Shown: one piece after another, positions 1-7,857 of the stretch
How the letters are laid out: each line of letters starts with the position of its first letter
Numbering within the stretch: position 1 is the first letter of the stretch
DNA from: DASPMP01 sp035758925
GTDB lineage: Bacteria; Gemmatimonadota; Gemmatimonadetes; Gemmatimonadales; Gemmatimonadaceae
Length of the DNA: 64,000 nucleotides
Assembly (NCBI GenBank): GCA_035758925.1
Contig: DASTVV010000113.1
Coordinates: 29,133-93,132, forward strand
Direction: 5' to 3'
Translations under genes and position numbers: made by a program
Notes under the pieces: generated by a model
The model's database searches: none
Told to the model about the DNA's origin: nothing
The model's input: the letters and a program-made list of their open reading frames with translations, nothing else

Positions 1-629
1 CAGCTGTTGGACGTGATCCGGTAGGCGCGGCCGATCCCCCCTGTCGCCAGCACGACCGCCTTCGCGCGGAACACCCTGAACCGCCCACGTTCGCGATCGT
101 AGCCCAGTGCGCCGCACACGCGATCGCCGTCCTTGAAGAGCGCGATCACCGTGTGCTCCATGTGGACGTCGATCGCCTGATGGATCGAGTGATCCTGCAA
201 CGTGCGAATCATCTCGAGTCCGGTACGATCGCCGACGTGGGCGAGCCGCGGATAGCGGTGGCCGCCGAAGTTGCGCTGCAGGATGCGCCCGTCCGGAGTG
301 CGATCGAACAGGGCGCCCCACGCCTCCAGCTCACGAATGCGGTCGGGCGCTTCTTTCGCGTGCAGCTCGGCCATTCGCCAGTTGTTCATGTACTGGCCGC
401 CGCGCATCGTGTCGGCGAAATGGACGCGCCAGTTATCGCGATCGTCCACGTTTCCCATCGCCGCCGCCGCACCGCCCTCGGCCATCACGGTGTGCGCCTT
501 GCCGAGCAGCGACTTGCAGATCAATCCCACCGTGACGCCGCTGCCGGCCGCTTCGATCGCGGCGCGCAATCCCGCGCCGCCGGCGCCGATGACGAGGACG
601 TCGTAGTCCGAAATCTGGTATTCAGCCAT
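1..629 (-). CDS. sdhA: Succinate dehydrogenase/fumarate reductase flavoprotein subunit, N-terminal part
   Basis: This is the N-terminal 209 residues of the FAD subunit; the gene runs off the left edge. The subunit oxidises succinate to fumarate at the cytoplasmic face of the membrane and passes electrons to the iron-sulfur subunit. Visible are the dinucleotide-binding motif VLVIGAGGAG (residues 11-20) and KAHTVMAEGG with His46, the position that carries covalent FAD in this family. The segment NWRVHFADTMRGG is also typical. The start is the ATG at 629, 17 nt after the stop of the membrane-anchor gene, so the two are co-transcribed. The iron-sulfur subunit is expected beyond the window. Identity is secure; fumarate reductase cannot be excluded from sequence. 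Confidence 0.95.
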   Translation of the reverse strand, partial: MAEYQISDYDVLVIGAGGAGLRAAIEAAGSGVTVGLICKSLLGKAHTVMAEGGAAAAMGNVDDRDNWRVHFADTMRGGQYMNNWRMAELHAKEAPDRIRELEAWGALFDRTPDGRILQRNFGGHRYPRLAHVGDRTGLEMIRTLQDHSIHQAIDVHMEHTVIALFKDGDRVCGALGYDRERGRFRVFRAKAVVLATGGIGRAYRITSNS

Positions 630-645
630 TAGCGAGAAGGCGGGT

Positions 646-1446
646 TCAGAAGAGTCTCCAATCCGTCCACACGCCCATGGAGCACAGCCGCACGTACACG
701 TCCGAGAACATCACGGAGAACAGGCTCACGTATGCCCATTTCATGTGCCAGCGGTTGAGACAGCTCGAGCAGTCGTAGGCCACTTTGCGGGTGCGGTGCC
801 GGGAGATCTGATCGAGGTAGCCGCCGACGACGTGGCGCATGGCGTGGCAGCCGAGCGTGTAGCAGGAGAGAAACACGACGTTCGCGGCGAGAATGATCGT
901 CCCGAGGCCGATGCCGAATTCCTTGCCGCCGCCTCGAGCATCGAACCACATCGCCTTCCAGACGTCCCAGGCAAGAATGAACAGGAACGCGACCGCTACA
1001 TAGAGGAAGTAGCGATGCACGTTCTGCACGATGAGCGGAAACGAGTGCTCGCCGCGATAGGACTTCCGCGGCTCACCAACGGCGCAGTTCACCGGATCCG
1101 CCCAGAACGCCTTGTAGTACGCGCCCCGGTAGTAATAGCACGTGAATCTGAAGAGGCCGGGAAAGGGCAGGATCAACAGCGCAGGCGAAAACGGCAGAAG
1201 CGGAGGCCACCAGCGGGGCTTGGGCCCGAAGATCGCGTGCGGTGAATCGCCGAACAGCTCGGGCGAGTAGAACGGTGAGAGGTATGGCCCGGAGGTGAAG
1301 TGCGCGTTCTGGAACGCGGCCCAGGTCGCGTACACCACGAACGTACCAAGGACGATGAACGTGACGAGCGGCGCCACCCACCAGGCGTCGCGCCGCATCG
1401 TCTGACCAAAGCCGCGCCGATAGAGCGGCAACGGTGCATGCGCCAT
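646..1446 (-). CDS. sdhC: Succinate dehydrogenase membrane anchor, Sdh1 type
   Basis: A 266-residue membrane protein directly upstream of sdhA. Hydrophobic segments lie near residues 23-44, 80-99, 146-163, 178-198 and 236-252, giving about five helices. Histidines (144, 201, 204) and cysteines (195, 200, 226, 229) cluster near or between the last helices. A single anchor of this length next to sdhA matches the actinobacterial Sdh1 arrangement (Mycobacterium Rv0249c-Rv0248c-Rv0247c) rather than the paired SdhC/SdhD of enterobacteria. It should anchor the dehydrogenase and hand electrons to quinone. Whether it binds haem cannot be told here. The call rests mainly on synteny and topology. Confidence 0.8.
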   Translation of the reverse strand: MAHAPLPLYRRGFGQTMRRDAWWVAPLVTFIVLGTFVVYATWAAFQNAHFTSGPYLSPFYSPELFGDSPHAIFGPKPRWWPPLLPFSPALLILPFPGLFRFTCYYYRGAYYKAFWADPVNCAVGEPRKSYRGEHSFPLIVQNVHRYFLYVAVAFLFILAWDVWKAMWFDARGGGKEFGIGLGTIILAANVVFLSCYTLGCHAMRHVVGGYLDQISRHRTRKVAYDCSSCLNRWHMKWAYVSLFSVMFSDVYVRLCSMGVWTDWRLF

Positions 1447-1507
1447 GTTATCGGAGATCTCCGTGGTCGTGGAACGGCGGCAATTGAGGGGAGGAGACCG
1501 CTGCGCG

Positions 1508-2179
1508 TCAATCCTTGATGCGGACGACTCGCGCGGTGATGATCGAATCGAGCTTCGGGAACTGCCGGTTCAGGTAGGCGTTCCCCTGCTCTTCGATCCG
1601 GTTCTGCATTGGGCCCATTCCTTCCGGCGCGCCCTCGCCATACCCCGTGTACAGGGCGTCCACGACCTCGATTCCCTCGACGACCTTCGCGATGGGCGCG
1701 AAGCCCATTCCGTCCAGACGCCGGTTGTCGCGCTTGTTGATGAAGAGCTGCGTCGTGCGCGTGTTGGGACCGGCCGTCGCGAAGGACAGGTAGCCGCGCA
1801 GGTTGCTTTGGGCGACGGGATCGTCGCCAATGGTCCGGTCCTTCCAGGCAGCGGTCGTGGTCGGATCGCCGCTGATCCCGAATTGGGCCATGAAGTTCGG
1901 CAGCACGCGGAAGAACTTCACGCCGTCGTAGAAATGACCGTTCACCAGCGTGTAGAAGCGGTCGACGCCACGCGGTGCCCAGCTACGCACGGCCTGCACC
2001 ACGATGCGGCCCTTGTTGGTCTGGAACGCCACGAGGAACGAGTCAGGCGCAGGCTCCGCCTGCACGGCCGGGGTTTGCGGCGCGCCACTCTGCTGCGGCG
2101 ACTGCGCGCTGCGCTGACACGTGACGGCAACGATCACCGCGATGGGAGCGGCGATGAGAGAGCGGGTAAGGCGATTCAC
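1508..2179 (-). CDS. Exported cyclophilin-type peptidylprolyl isomerase
   Basis: A 223-residue protein with a hydrophobic N-terminus (residues 7-20) followed by a Pro/Gln-rich linker and a cyclophilin domain from about residue 46. Family signatures are VDRFYTLVNGHFYDGVKFFRVLPNFMAQ, the catalytic FFRV region with Arg, then LSFATAGPNTRTTQLFIN and GFAPIAKVVEGIEVVD. It should catalyse cis-trans isomerisation of prolyl bonds in secreted proteins. The signal region contains VTC, which is a poor lipobox (Thr at -1), so a soluble or signal-anchored periplasmic form is more likely than a lipoprotein. It reads in the same direction as the downstream sdh genes, separated by 61 nt in which no clear promoter or terminator was seen. 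Confidence 0.9.
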   Translation of the reverse strand: MNRLTRSLIAAPIAVIVAVTCQRSAQSPQQSGAPQTPAVQAEPAPDSFLVAFQTNKGRIVVQAVRSWAPRGVDRFYTLVNGHFYDGVKFFRVLPNFMAQFGISGDPTTTAAWKDRTIGDDPVAQSNLRGYLSFATAGPNTRTTQLFINKRDNRRLDGMGFAPIAKVVEGIEVVDALYTGYGEGAPEGMGPMQNRIEEQGNAYLNRQFPKLDSIITARVVRIKD

Positions 2180-2213
2180 GTCAGGGGTGGGGCTTGGGGA
2201 TCAGGAAGCGGTG

Positions 2214-2714
2214 CTACGGTTGTGGCGGACCGGCGGTGATCGCGTCGGCGACGCGCTCGCGCTGGTGGTCGTTTCTGCTATGGAGGATCGCGATGAGGTT
2301 GGCCGAGTGGATCAGTGTCGGCAACGGCTGCATCGAAAGGGGCGCGGCGTAGTCCACGTATTTCGCGCGGTCCAGCCTCGCTTCTTCGCGCTCACGCGTT
2401 CCAGCGTCCGGATAAATGTAAAGCTCCAACTCCGAATTGCCGACGCGCAGGAGCAATCCAGGCGGAGTGAGCGGCGGCTCCGAGACCGTGGCGGAGTCGC
2501 GGCGCGGCGCGAGGCCGGCGCGATCCAGTCGCTGGAACACGGCGCACTCGGACCAGAGCCCCGTCGCGGGACACGCCTGGCTTGTGTTCACCGCCTGGGC
2601 CGGCGGAGTCGCCACGACCTGTGCGCTCCCGCCGACCGCGGCGCGGCTCTTCCCCCCCCGCTCGCGCCCGCACGCGACCACGAGCATCGCGGCGAGCGCC
2701 ACCCCTCGTCGCAA
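2214..2714 (-). CDS. Putative lipoprotein of unknown function
   Basis: The frame is open up to 2855, but the first 140 nt overlap the aminotransferase gene. A TTG at 2714, two bases after that gene's stop codon, gives a clean lipoprotein signal: MRRGVALAAMLVVAC with the lipid-accepting Cys at residue 15. The mature part is about 150 residues, with SQACPATGLWSECAVFQRLDRAGL near its start and LLLRVGNSELELYIYPDAG in the middle. No family is recognised. The tight spacing to the upstream gene suggests translational coupling. The alternative is a longer non-lipoprotein form starting inside the upstream gene, which is less likely. Confidence 0.65.
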   Translation of the reverse strand: MRRGVALAAMLVVACGRERGGKSRAAVGGSAQVVATPPAQAVNTSQACPATGLWSECAVFQRLDRAGLAPRRDSATVSEPPLTPPGLLLRVGNSELELYIYPDAGTREREEARLDRAKYVDYAAPLSMQPLPTLIHSANLIAILHSRNDHQRERVADAITAGPPQP

Positions 2715-2716
2715 GC

Positions 2717-3913
2717 TCAGTTCGCTGCGCCCGAGAGCACCTGACGGAACACGTCCGTCGCCTTCTTCATCTCGTCCAGCGTACCGATCGAGACGCGCGC
2801 ATGCGTCGTGAGCGGCGGAAACGCCCGTCCCACGAGAATCCCGTGCTTGGCGCACGCGTCCTTGAACGCTTTCGAGTCACGATTGATCGCGACCATGATG
2901 AAATTGGTGTTCGAGACACCCACCTTGTAGCCCATGCTCTCGAACGCTTTGCGCGTGTGGTCGCGCGCCGCGCGATTGAGCTGACGTTCGCGCTCGACGT
3001 GAGCGGTGTCCGGTAGCGTGGCGATCGCCGAGGCAGCCGCCAGCACGTTGATGTTGTTCGGCAGGCGGTGGCGCTGCATGGCCCGCAAGGTTTCCGGTCG
3101 GCCGATGGCATAACCCAGTCGCAAGCCCGCCATGCCGAACACCTTGGAGAACGTCCGCACGACGATCACCTTCGGGTTCTCGAGCGCCAGCGGAACGGCC
3201 GTCGCATACGACGGCTCGTCCACGTACTCGTGGTACGCTTCGTCCACCATCACGACGCACTCCGGGTCGCGCTTATTGGTCTGCGCGACGAAATCGCGAA
3301 CCGCGGCCGCACCATGCACGGTGGCCGTGGGATTGTTCGGGTTGCAGAGGAACACCAGGCCGGCCCCGCTCGTCTGGTCCAGCATGCGGCCGAGGTCGAG
3401 CGACAACTGCGCGTCCACTGGCACCGCGCGCACCTGGGCGCGTGTCATCTCCGCGTGCTTCACGGGATCCTCGAACGACGGCAGCCCGGTCACCAGCGCG
3501 CGGTCCGGCGAGGTGAACGCGTACACGGCCATCCGGAGGATCTCTCCCGACCCGCAGCCGATGACCACGTTTTCGGGCGCAACCTTCAGATGCGTCGCCA
3601 CTGCCTTGCGCACTCCGTCCGCGGGAAGGTCCGGATAGCGCGGCGTTTCGTCGAACATCGCGCGGATGGCGTCGAGCGCCACCTTGCCCGGGCCGTTGGG
3701 ATTCTCGTTGCTGTCCAGGCGGACCGCGTCCGACTTGAGCAACCGCGAGGCCGCGCGTTCATCCGAGGCAAACGACACCGACGACGACGTGCTCAGCTCG
3801 AGAATGCCGTCGCGCAGCGCTTCGCTGCCACGTGCCGCAATCAAGGGAACAGTCAGCGCGCCGATGCCGCTGACGCTGGCCGCTTTCACGAAATTCCGAC
3901 GCGAGAGATGCAT
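2717..3913 (-). CDS. Tat-exported fold-type I PLP-dependent aminotransferase, HisC-like
   Basis: A 398-residue protein of the histidinol-phosphate aminotransferase class. The N-terminus is a twin-arginine signal (LSRRNFVKAAS at residues 3-13, then a hydrophobic stretch), so the folded holoenzyme should be exported. The catalytic domain follows: SNENPNGPG near residue 68, CNPNNPT at 190-196, Asp224 in VMVDEAYHEY (pyridine-nitrogen ligand) and FSKVFGMAGLRLGYA with Schiff-base Lys257. The start is the ATG at 3913; a longer frame to 3991 lacks a sensible N-terminus. A cytoplasmic histidine-pathway role is unlikely because of the signal and the lack of his genes nearby. Substrate unknown. Confidence 0.85.
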   Translation of the reverse strand: MHLSRRNFVKAASVSGIGALTVPLIAARGSEALRDGILELSTSSSVSFASDERAASRLLKSDAVRLDSNENPNGPGKVALDAIRAMFDETPRYPDLPADGVRKAVATHLKVAPENVVIGCGSGEILRMAVYAFTSPDRALVTGLPSFEDPVKHAEMTRAQVRAVPVDAQLSLDLGRMLDQTSGAGLVFLCNPNNPTATVHGAAAVRDFVAQTNKRDPECVVMVDEAYHEYVDEPSYATAVPLALENPKVIVVRTFSKVFGMAGLRLGYAIGRPETLRAMQRHRLPNNINVLAAASAIATLPDTAHVERERQLNRAARDHTRKAFESMGYKVGVSNTNFIMVAINRDSKAFKDACAKHGILVGRAFPPLTTHARVSIGTLDEMKKATDVFRQVLSGAAN

Positions 3914-4005
3914 GGGACTCTCCGTTCGAGGGGCAGGGCGAGGCTTCAACATGCGCAGACCGCTGTCCGCTGTCCACCGCGGAACGGCCACCTATCATTA
4001 CGTGC

Positions 4006-5169
4006 GTGCGCATGGACGCGCTGAGACTGATCCTTGCCGGCGGCGTTGCGCTCGTCGCCCTGGGCGCGCTCGCACAGTTGGTCTGGGGGTGGCTGGACAT
4101 CCCGTCGCTCGCTGACGTCCCCGCACCGCCGGCCTGGACCCGACGGCCAAGGGTCTCTGTGATCGTTGCCGCACGCGATGAGGAACGACACATCCTGGCA
4201 GCCGTCACCGCGCTCCTCGGCCAGGACTATCCGGACTATCAGGTCGTCGTGGTGGACGATCGCTCGAGCGACCGCACGTCCGAGATCATCGCGCGAGTTT
4301 CTCGCCAGGACGCGCGCGTACGCGCGCTGCGAGTGAACGAGCTTCCCGATGGCTGGCTCGGCAAGAACCACGCGCTGCACCTTGGCGCGGAGAGCGCCGA
4401 TGGGGAGTTGCTGCTGTTCGCCGACGCCGACGTCGTGCTCGAGCCGAGCGCGCTCTCGCGCGCGGTTCGACTGTTCGGCGTCGAGCGCGCGGACCATCTC
4501 GCGGTCGCCCCGGCGCTCGACCTGCCGACGTGGCCGCTGGCGCTGGTCGTGAACTACTTCATGATGTGGTTCCTGCTCTGGCTGCGGCCGTGGCGGGCAC
4601 GCAATCCGCGCAGCTCGGCGTTCATCGGCATCGGCGCGTTCAACCTCGTGCGTGCATCCGTCTACCGCGGCGTGGGGGGGCACGAACGCATCCGGCTTCG
4701 CCCCGACGACGACATCATGCTCGGCAAACTCCTCAAGGGCGCAGGCGCGGCGCAGCGCGTTGCCGACGGCACCGGCGTGGTGCGCGTCGAATGGTACGCC
4801 ACCCTGGGACAGCTGGCCCGCGGATTTCGCAAGAATGCGTTCGCGGGCCTGGGCTACAGCGTTTGGATGGTGGCCGGAGCCGTGCTGGGGAACCTGGTCC
4901 TGGCCGTGTGGCCGTTTATCGCGGTCTGGATCACCGGCGGCGCCGAACGCGCGTTGTACGCGACGGCTGCCATCGCGCAGGTGGTCGCATACGGTGGAGC
5001 AGCGTCGTCCCAGGGTGCACGACGATGGCTGGCGCCCCTTTATCCGCTGGCCTCGGTCCTGTTCGTCGCCATCCTCTGCGCGGCGGTGTCCCGCACGCTA
5101 CGCCGGAACGGGATCGAATGGCGTGGCACCCACTACCGGCTCGAGGAGCTTCGCGGGAATCGCGTCTAG
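4006..5169 (+). CDS. Membrane glycosyltransferase, family 2
   Basis: A 387-residue GT-A-fold enzyme. An N-terminal membrane helix (about residues 9-28) precedes the catalytic domain. VSVIVAARDEERHI begins the nucleotide-sugar-binding fold, followed by VVVDDRSSDRT, FADADVVL (DxD-type metal site) and RLRPDDDIMLGKLL with the catalytic acid region. C-terminal helices near residues 285-310, 315-335 and 350-365 return it to the membrane. The GWLGKNHALHLG segment resembles transferases linked to hopanoid or carotenoid glycosylation, but the acceptor cannot be assigned. ATG codons at 4006 and 4012 are both possible starts. It converges on the bTHX gene; the two stop codons overlap in a CTAG. Confidence 0.85.
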   Translation: MRMDALRLILAGGVALVALGALAQLVWGWLDIPSLADVPAPPAWTRRPRVSVIVAARDEERHILAAVTALLGQDYPDYQVVVVDDRSSDRTSEIIARVSRQDARVRALRVNELPDGWLGKNHALHLGAESADGELLLFADADVVLEPSALSRAVRLFGVERADHLAVAPALDLPTWPLALVVNYFMMWFLLWLRPWRARNPRSSAFIGIGAFNLVRASVYRGVGGHERIRLRPDDDIMLGKLLKGAGAAQRVADGTGVVRVEWYATLGQLARGFRKNAFAGLGYSVWMVAGAVLGNLVLAVWPFIAVWITGGAERALYATAAIAQVVAYGGAASSQGARRWLAPLYPLASVLFVAILCAAVSRTLRRNGIEWRGTHYRLEELRGNRV

Positions 5170-5276
5170 GCGCGTTTCGGAGCGGCCTTCTTCTTGGCCA
5201 GCTTGCGCGGGCGGCGCTTGCCGTAGGAACCGCGGTAGATCTTGCCCTTCTTGGTGCGCTTGTCGCCCTTGCCCAT
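5166..5276 (-). CDS. Small ribosomal subunit protein bTHX (Thx)
   Basis: A 36-residue, very basic peptide, MGKGDKRTKKGKIYRGSYGKR followed by a Lys/Arg/Ala-rich tail. It matches the Thx protein of Thermus and Bacteroidota, whose signature is MGKGD+RT++GKI(W/Y)RG(T/S)YGK+RP+. Thx sits at the top of the 30S head and stabilises 16S rRNA contacts there. The start ATG is at 5276, and the stop TAG at 5166-5168 overlaps by two bases with the stop of the convergent glycosyltransferase gene. The gene is monocistronic and too short for most ORF callers. Confidence 0.93.
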   Translation of the reverse strand: MGKGDKRTKKGKIYRGSYGKRRPRKLAKKKAAPKRA

Positions 5277-5350
5277 GTCCTGGCCTCCAAAGCTCGTGGT
5301 TGAGGTAGGACAAGAATGTAGCGGGTCGTCGCCCGCCACACGGTGGCCTC

Positions 5351-5719
5351 CTAACGCGCGCCGAACGTCAGCCCGAAGTACAGCGCCGCGCCTGGATACT
5401 CGGGATTTCGGTCCCAGTACACACTGGCCTTCTTCATTGCGGCTGACGCTGCTTCTGCTGCGCGCGCCGGGTCGCGCGAGAGCGCGAACGATCCACCGTG
5501 CGTCAGTGACTTTGCGCGGGTGCCGTCACGCAAACGCACCCAACCTTCCCATTGCTCCAGCCGTCGGCCGCGCTCCGTGAGCAGGGTAATCGCCTGGATC
5601 GCGCCGTCGAGCGGCAGGATGAGCGTGACATCCGAGAGGGACTGTCTGGCTAACTCCGGCGGCAACGCGGCGAGATCCGTGTTGGCTTCTCGAGCAGCGC
5701 CGCCGCCAGCGTCGGTCAC
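5351..5719 (-). CDS. Hypothetical protein coupled to an L,D-transpeptidase
   Basis: A 122-residue reading frame starting at a GTG (5719) that shares one base with the stop of the L,D-transpeptidase gene (TAGTG), so it is probably translated by coupling. Without that start the frame would extend into the transpeptidase gene. Segments such as LILPLDGAIQAITLLTERGRRLEQWEGWVRLRDG and a C-terminal aromatic stretch ending LYFGLTFGAR are visible. There is no signal peptide or membrane helix. No family is recognised. A role tied to peptidoglycan cross-linking is suggested only by the neighbour. Confidence 0.6.
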   Translation of the reverse strand: MTDAGGGAAREANTDLAALPPELARQSLSDVTLILPLDGAIQAITLLTERGRRLEQWEGWVRLRDGTRAKSLTHGGSFALSRDPARAAEAASAAMKKASVYWDRNPEYPGAALYFGLTFGAR

Positions 5720-6273
5720 TAGGGCCGGATCAAAATCCGCGCGCCATTGGGGACCGCGCGCCAGATCTCCTCGATCTCGTCGTTCGTGACCGCGATGCAT
5801 CCCTCTGTCCAGTCCTGCTGCCGGTGCAACCCGCCGATACTCGCGAACGCCGGGGGGAGACCATGGATCATGATGTCCCCGCCGGCCGTCAGGCCGCGGC
5901 TGGCCGCGCGGACGCGATGTGCCGCGTCGGGATACGAGATGCGAAGGGACAAGTGATACTTGCTCCGCGGATTGCGACTCTGAATGTAAAACAGGCCTTC
6001 CGGCGTGCGCCCGTCGCCCCGCCCAATCTTGTCACCAACGGGATTGCTGCCGAGCGCGACACTGTAGCGATAGATCTGAATGCCGCGATAAAACAGCGTG
6101 AGCTGCCGATCGCTCTTGTCGAGCACCATGCTGTCGGCAACCATGCTCCTCGGTGCGCGGGCCGACGCGCCCGGACTCGCCGACGAGTGCACCGAATCCG
6201 GGGCGCTGGCCGGCACCGGAATCGTATCCGCGGGAGCAGCGAGGACCACGAGGACGAGGAAGGCGTGAATCAT
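5719..6273 (-). CDS. Exported L,D-transpeptidase (YkuD domain)
   Basis: A 184-residue secreted enzyme. Residues 1-14 form a short signal peptide, then a Ser/Ala/Pro linker, and the YkuD catalytic domain spans about residues 45-184. The active-site signature is IMIHG with His137, followed by TEGCIAVTNDE with nucleophile Cys159. RGDGRTPEGLFYI and SLRISYPDAAHR are standard YkuD segments. It should make 3-3 meso-diaminopimelate cross-links in peptidoglycan or attach proteins to it. The start is the ATG at 6271-6273. A divergent promoter region of 176 bp separates it from the HAD phosphatase. A small unknown gene is coupled to its 3' end. Confidence 0.92.
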   Translation of the reverse strand: MIHAFLVLVVLAAPADTIPVPASAPDSVHSSASPGASARAPRSMVADSMVLDKSDRQLTLFYRGIQIYRYSVALGSNPVGDKIGRGDGRTPEGLFYIQSRNPRSKYHLSLRISYPDAAHRVRAASRGLTAGGDIMIHGLPPAFASIGGLHRQQDWTEGCIAVTNDEIEEIWRAVPNGARILIRP

Positions 6274-6449
6274 CTGCGCAACGATGCGTTAAACGCCGGA
6301 TCCAGCGGCTGCTGAGATGCTCGGCCTGCGGTAGGTAGCGACGGAAAACGACGACTAGATCAAGGACGAACGGACGGCAAATCCGTAATGTGTGGTCGAC
6401 TCGGAAATCTCGAGCGGCCGCGGAGGTTGCGATATTCTAACTTCGGTCA

Positions 6450-7133
6450 ATGCCTTCTACACGGCCAACCGCGGTTTTGTTCGACCTTGACGGCACGCTG
6501 ATCGACTCGATCGAGTTGATTCTCGACTCCGCCAGACACGCTTTTCGCGACCGCGACGGCTACGTCCCGTCCGACGCGGAATGGCTCACCGGTGTGGGAA
6601 TCCCCCTGGCGACCATGTTCCGGCGCTACGCGCGCGACGCGGCGGATGTGGACGCGCTGATCGGCAAGTATCGCGAATATCAGCTCGAGCATCACGACCG
6701 CCTGGTCCGTTCGTACGACCGCGTCGTCGAGACCGTGGACGGGCTCCGCAAGGCGGGGCATCCGCTCGGGATCGTCACGAGCAAGACCTCGTGGCTGGCC
6801 CAGCGCGGCATCGACGTCGTCGGGCTCGGCTCGCACTTCGACACGATCGTCGGATGCGACACGTTCGCGCTGCACAAGCCGGATCCTGGCCCTGTGCTGC
6901 ACGCGTTGGGGAAACTTGGCTGTCGGAGCGATGAGTCCGTGTTCGTGGGCGATTCGATCTACGACATGCAGGCCGGCAATGCGGCCGGCGTCACTACCGT
7001 CGCAGCGCTCTGGGGTCCATTCTCTCGGTCAGAGCTGGCGAGCAGCAATCCGGCGTACTATCTGGAGAGCATTGCCGAGCTGCCCAGTCTGCTTTCCAGG
7101 GTCGAGACTGGCAGAAACAAAGGTTCTAAGTAG
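6450..7133 (+). CDS. HAD-superfamily phosphatase, phosphoglycolate phosphatase-like
   Basis: A 227-residue HAD hydrolase. Motif I is FDLDGTLID with nucleophile Asp12 and Asp14. A helical cap follows (about residues 20-90), then motif II VTSKT, a Lys in LHKPDPGP and motif IV VGDSIYDMQAGNAAGV. This architecture fits the Gph/PpaX group that hydrolyses phosphoglycolate or pyrophosphate; the exact substrate is not determined. The start ATG lies 16 nt after a possible -10 hexamer, GATATTCT. The gene is followed by a G-rich/C-rich inverted repeat. Confidence 0.9.
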   Translation: MPSTRPTAVLFDLDGTLIDSIELILDSARHAFRDRDGYVPSDAEWLTGVGIPLATMFRRYARDAADVDALIGKYREYQLEHHDRLVRSYDRVVETVDGLRKAGHPLGIVTSKTSWLAQRGIDVVGLGSHFDTIVGCDTFALHKPDPGPVLHALGKLGCRSDESVFVGDSIYDMQAGNAAGVTTVAALWGPFSRSELASSNPAYYLESIAELPSLLSRVETGRNKGSK

Positions 7134-7216
7134 TCGTATCTCTTGGAGTTCTGGGTGTGAGATGTGGGTTCTGGGGTGGTGGGACGGAAACCACGCTAAC
7201 CCCAAACCCCACACTG
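7134..7216. repeat. Intergenic G-rich/C-rich inverted repeat
   Basis: Between the HAD gene and the ECF sigma promoter a G-rich arm (7155-7180, starting GTGTGAGATGTGGG) is followed by a C-rich arm (7190-7214, ending CCCCAAACCCCACAC). The arms can pair imperfectly around GGTGGT/ACCACG. There is no run of T after the hairpin on either strand, so a classical intrinsic terminator is not obvious. The organisation, a G-rich arm then a C-rich arm filling the gap after a stop codon, recurs at 11217-11413 and 59717-59815 with different sequence. Confidence 0.5.
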
Positions 7217-7223
7217 CTTTTCC

Positions 7224-7249
7224 AACCTTTTGTAACCGTCGGGTATCTA
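7224..7249 (+). promoter_or_regulatory. Candidate ECF-type promoter of the sigma operon
   Basis: AACC (7224-7227) is followed after 16 nt by TATCTA (7244-7249), 32 nt before the sigma-factor ATG. An AAC-containing -35 with 16-17 nt spacing to a T-C-T-rich -10 is the usual pattern for autoregulated ECF operons. Identified by eye only; a second GTAACC sits inside the spacer. Confidence 0.4.
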
Positions 7250-7281
7250 CTCCTTCGCACGGACGGAGATACCGACGATTC

Positions 7282-7857
7282 ATGGCCGCTGTGGCGATCG
7301 TAGAAGTCACTCATTCCGGAAGTCCCTCACACGATGCTGACGCGGCGCTTGCGGCGTCCGGCGACCGGCATGCGTTCGAGCGGCTGTACCGGAAGCATGT
7401 GAATCGTGTCTTCTCCCTGTGCGCGCGGATGGTCGCGGACCGGACGCGCGCCGAGGAGTTGACGCAGGACGTCTTTGTCCGCGCGTGGGAAAAGCTGCAC
7501 CTGTTCCGCGGCGAGTCTTCGTTTTCGACGTGGTTGCATCGGCTGGCGGTCAACGTGGTCCTCAACGACCGCAAGACCGAAGGTCGCCGACGCAGCCGCT
7601 TCGAGGAGGAGAGTGAGGAGGAAGGGATGGACAGCTACACCGGCGTCGTGGGGATGCCACTCGCGCCAGGCGACATGCTGGATCTCGAGAAGGCGATCAC
7701 TCGGCTTCCACCTGGCGCTCGCCGGGTCTTCCTGCTCCACGACGTGGAAGGGTTCAAACACGAAGAGATTGCGGAGATGCTGGGTGTGACGACCGGAGCG
7801 ACCAAGGCGCAGTTGCATCGCGCGCGGCTTCTCCTGCGGGAGGCATTGAATCGATGA
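7282..7857 (+). CDS. RNA polymerase sigma factor, ECF subfamily
   Basis: A 191-residue group 4 sigma factor. Region 2 spans about residues 25-95: HAFERLYRKHVNRVFSLCARM, EELTQDVFVRAWEKLHLFRG and FSTWLHRLAVNVVLNDRK, which recognise the -10. Region 4 is at 135-190, with ITRLPPGARRVFLLHDVEG and the helix-turn-helix HEEIAEMLGVTTGATKAQLHRARLLLRE for the -35. The start is the ATG at 7282; a longer frame reaches back into the HAD gene but lacks sigma similarity. It overlaps the anti-sigma gene by ATGA. It heads a five-gene operon that includes three DUF4097 proteins. Confidence 0.95.
   Translation: MAAVAIVEVTHSGSPSHDADAALAASGDRHAFERLYRKHVNRVFSLCARMVADRTRAEELTQDVFVRAWEKLHLFRGESSFSTWLHRLAVNVVLNDRKTEGRRRSRFEEESEEEGMDSYTGVVGMPLAPGDMLDLEKAITRLPPGARRVFLLHDVEGFKHEEIAEMLGVTTGATKAQLHRARLLLREALNR

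Noticed and set aside
153..632. Plus-strand frame of 159 codons at the left edge
   Set aside because: Antisense to sdhA, whose FAD-binding motifs are clear.
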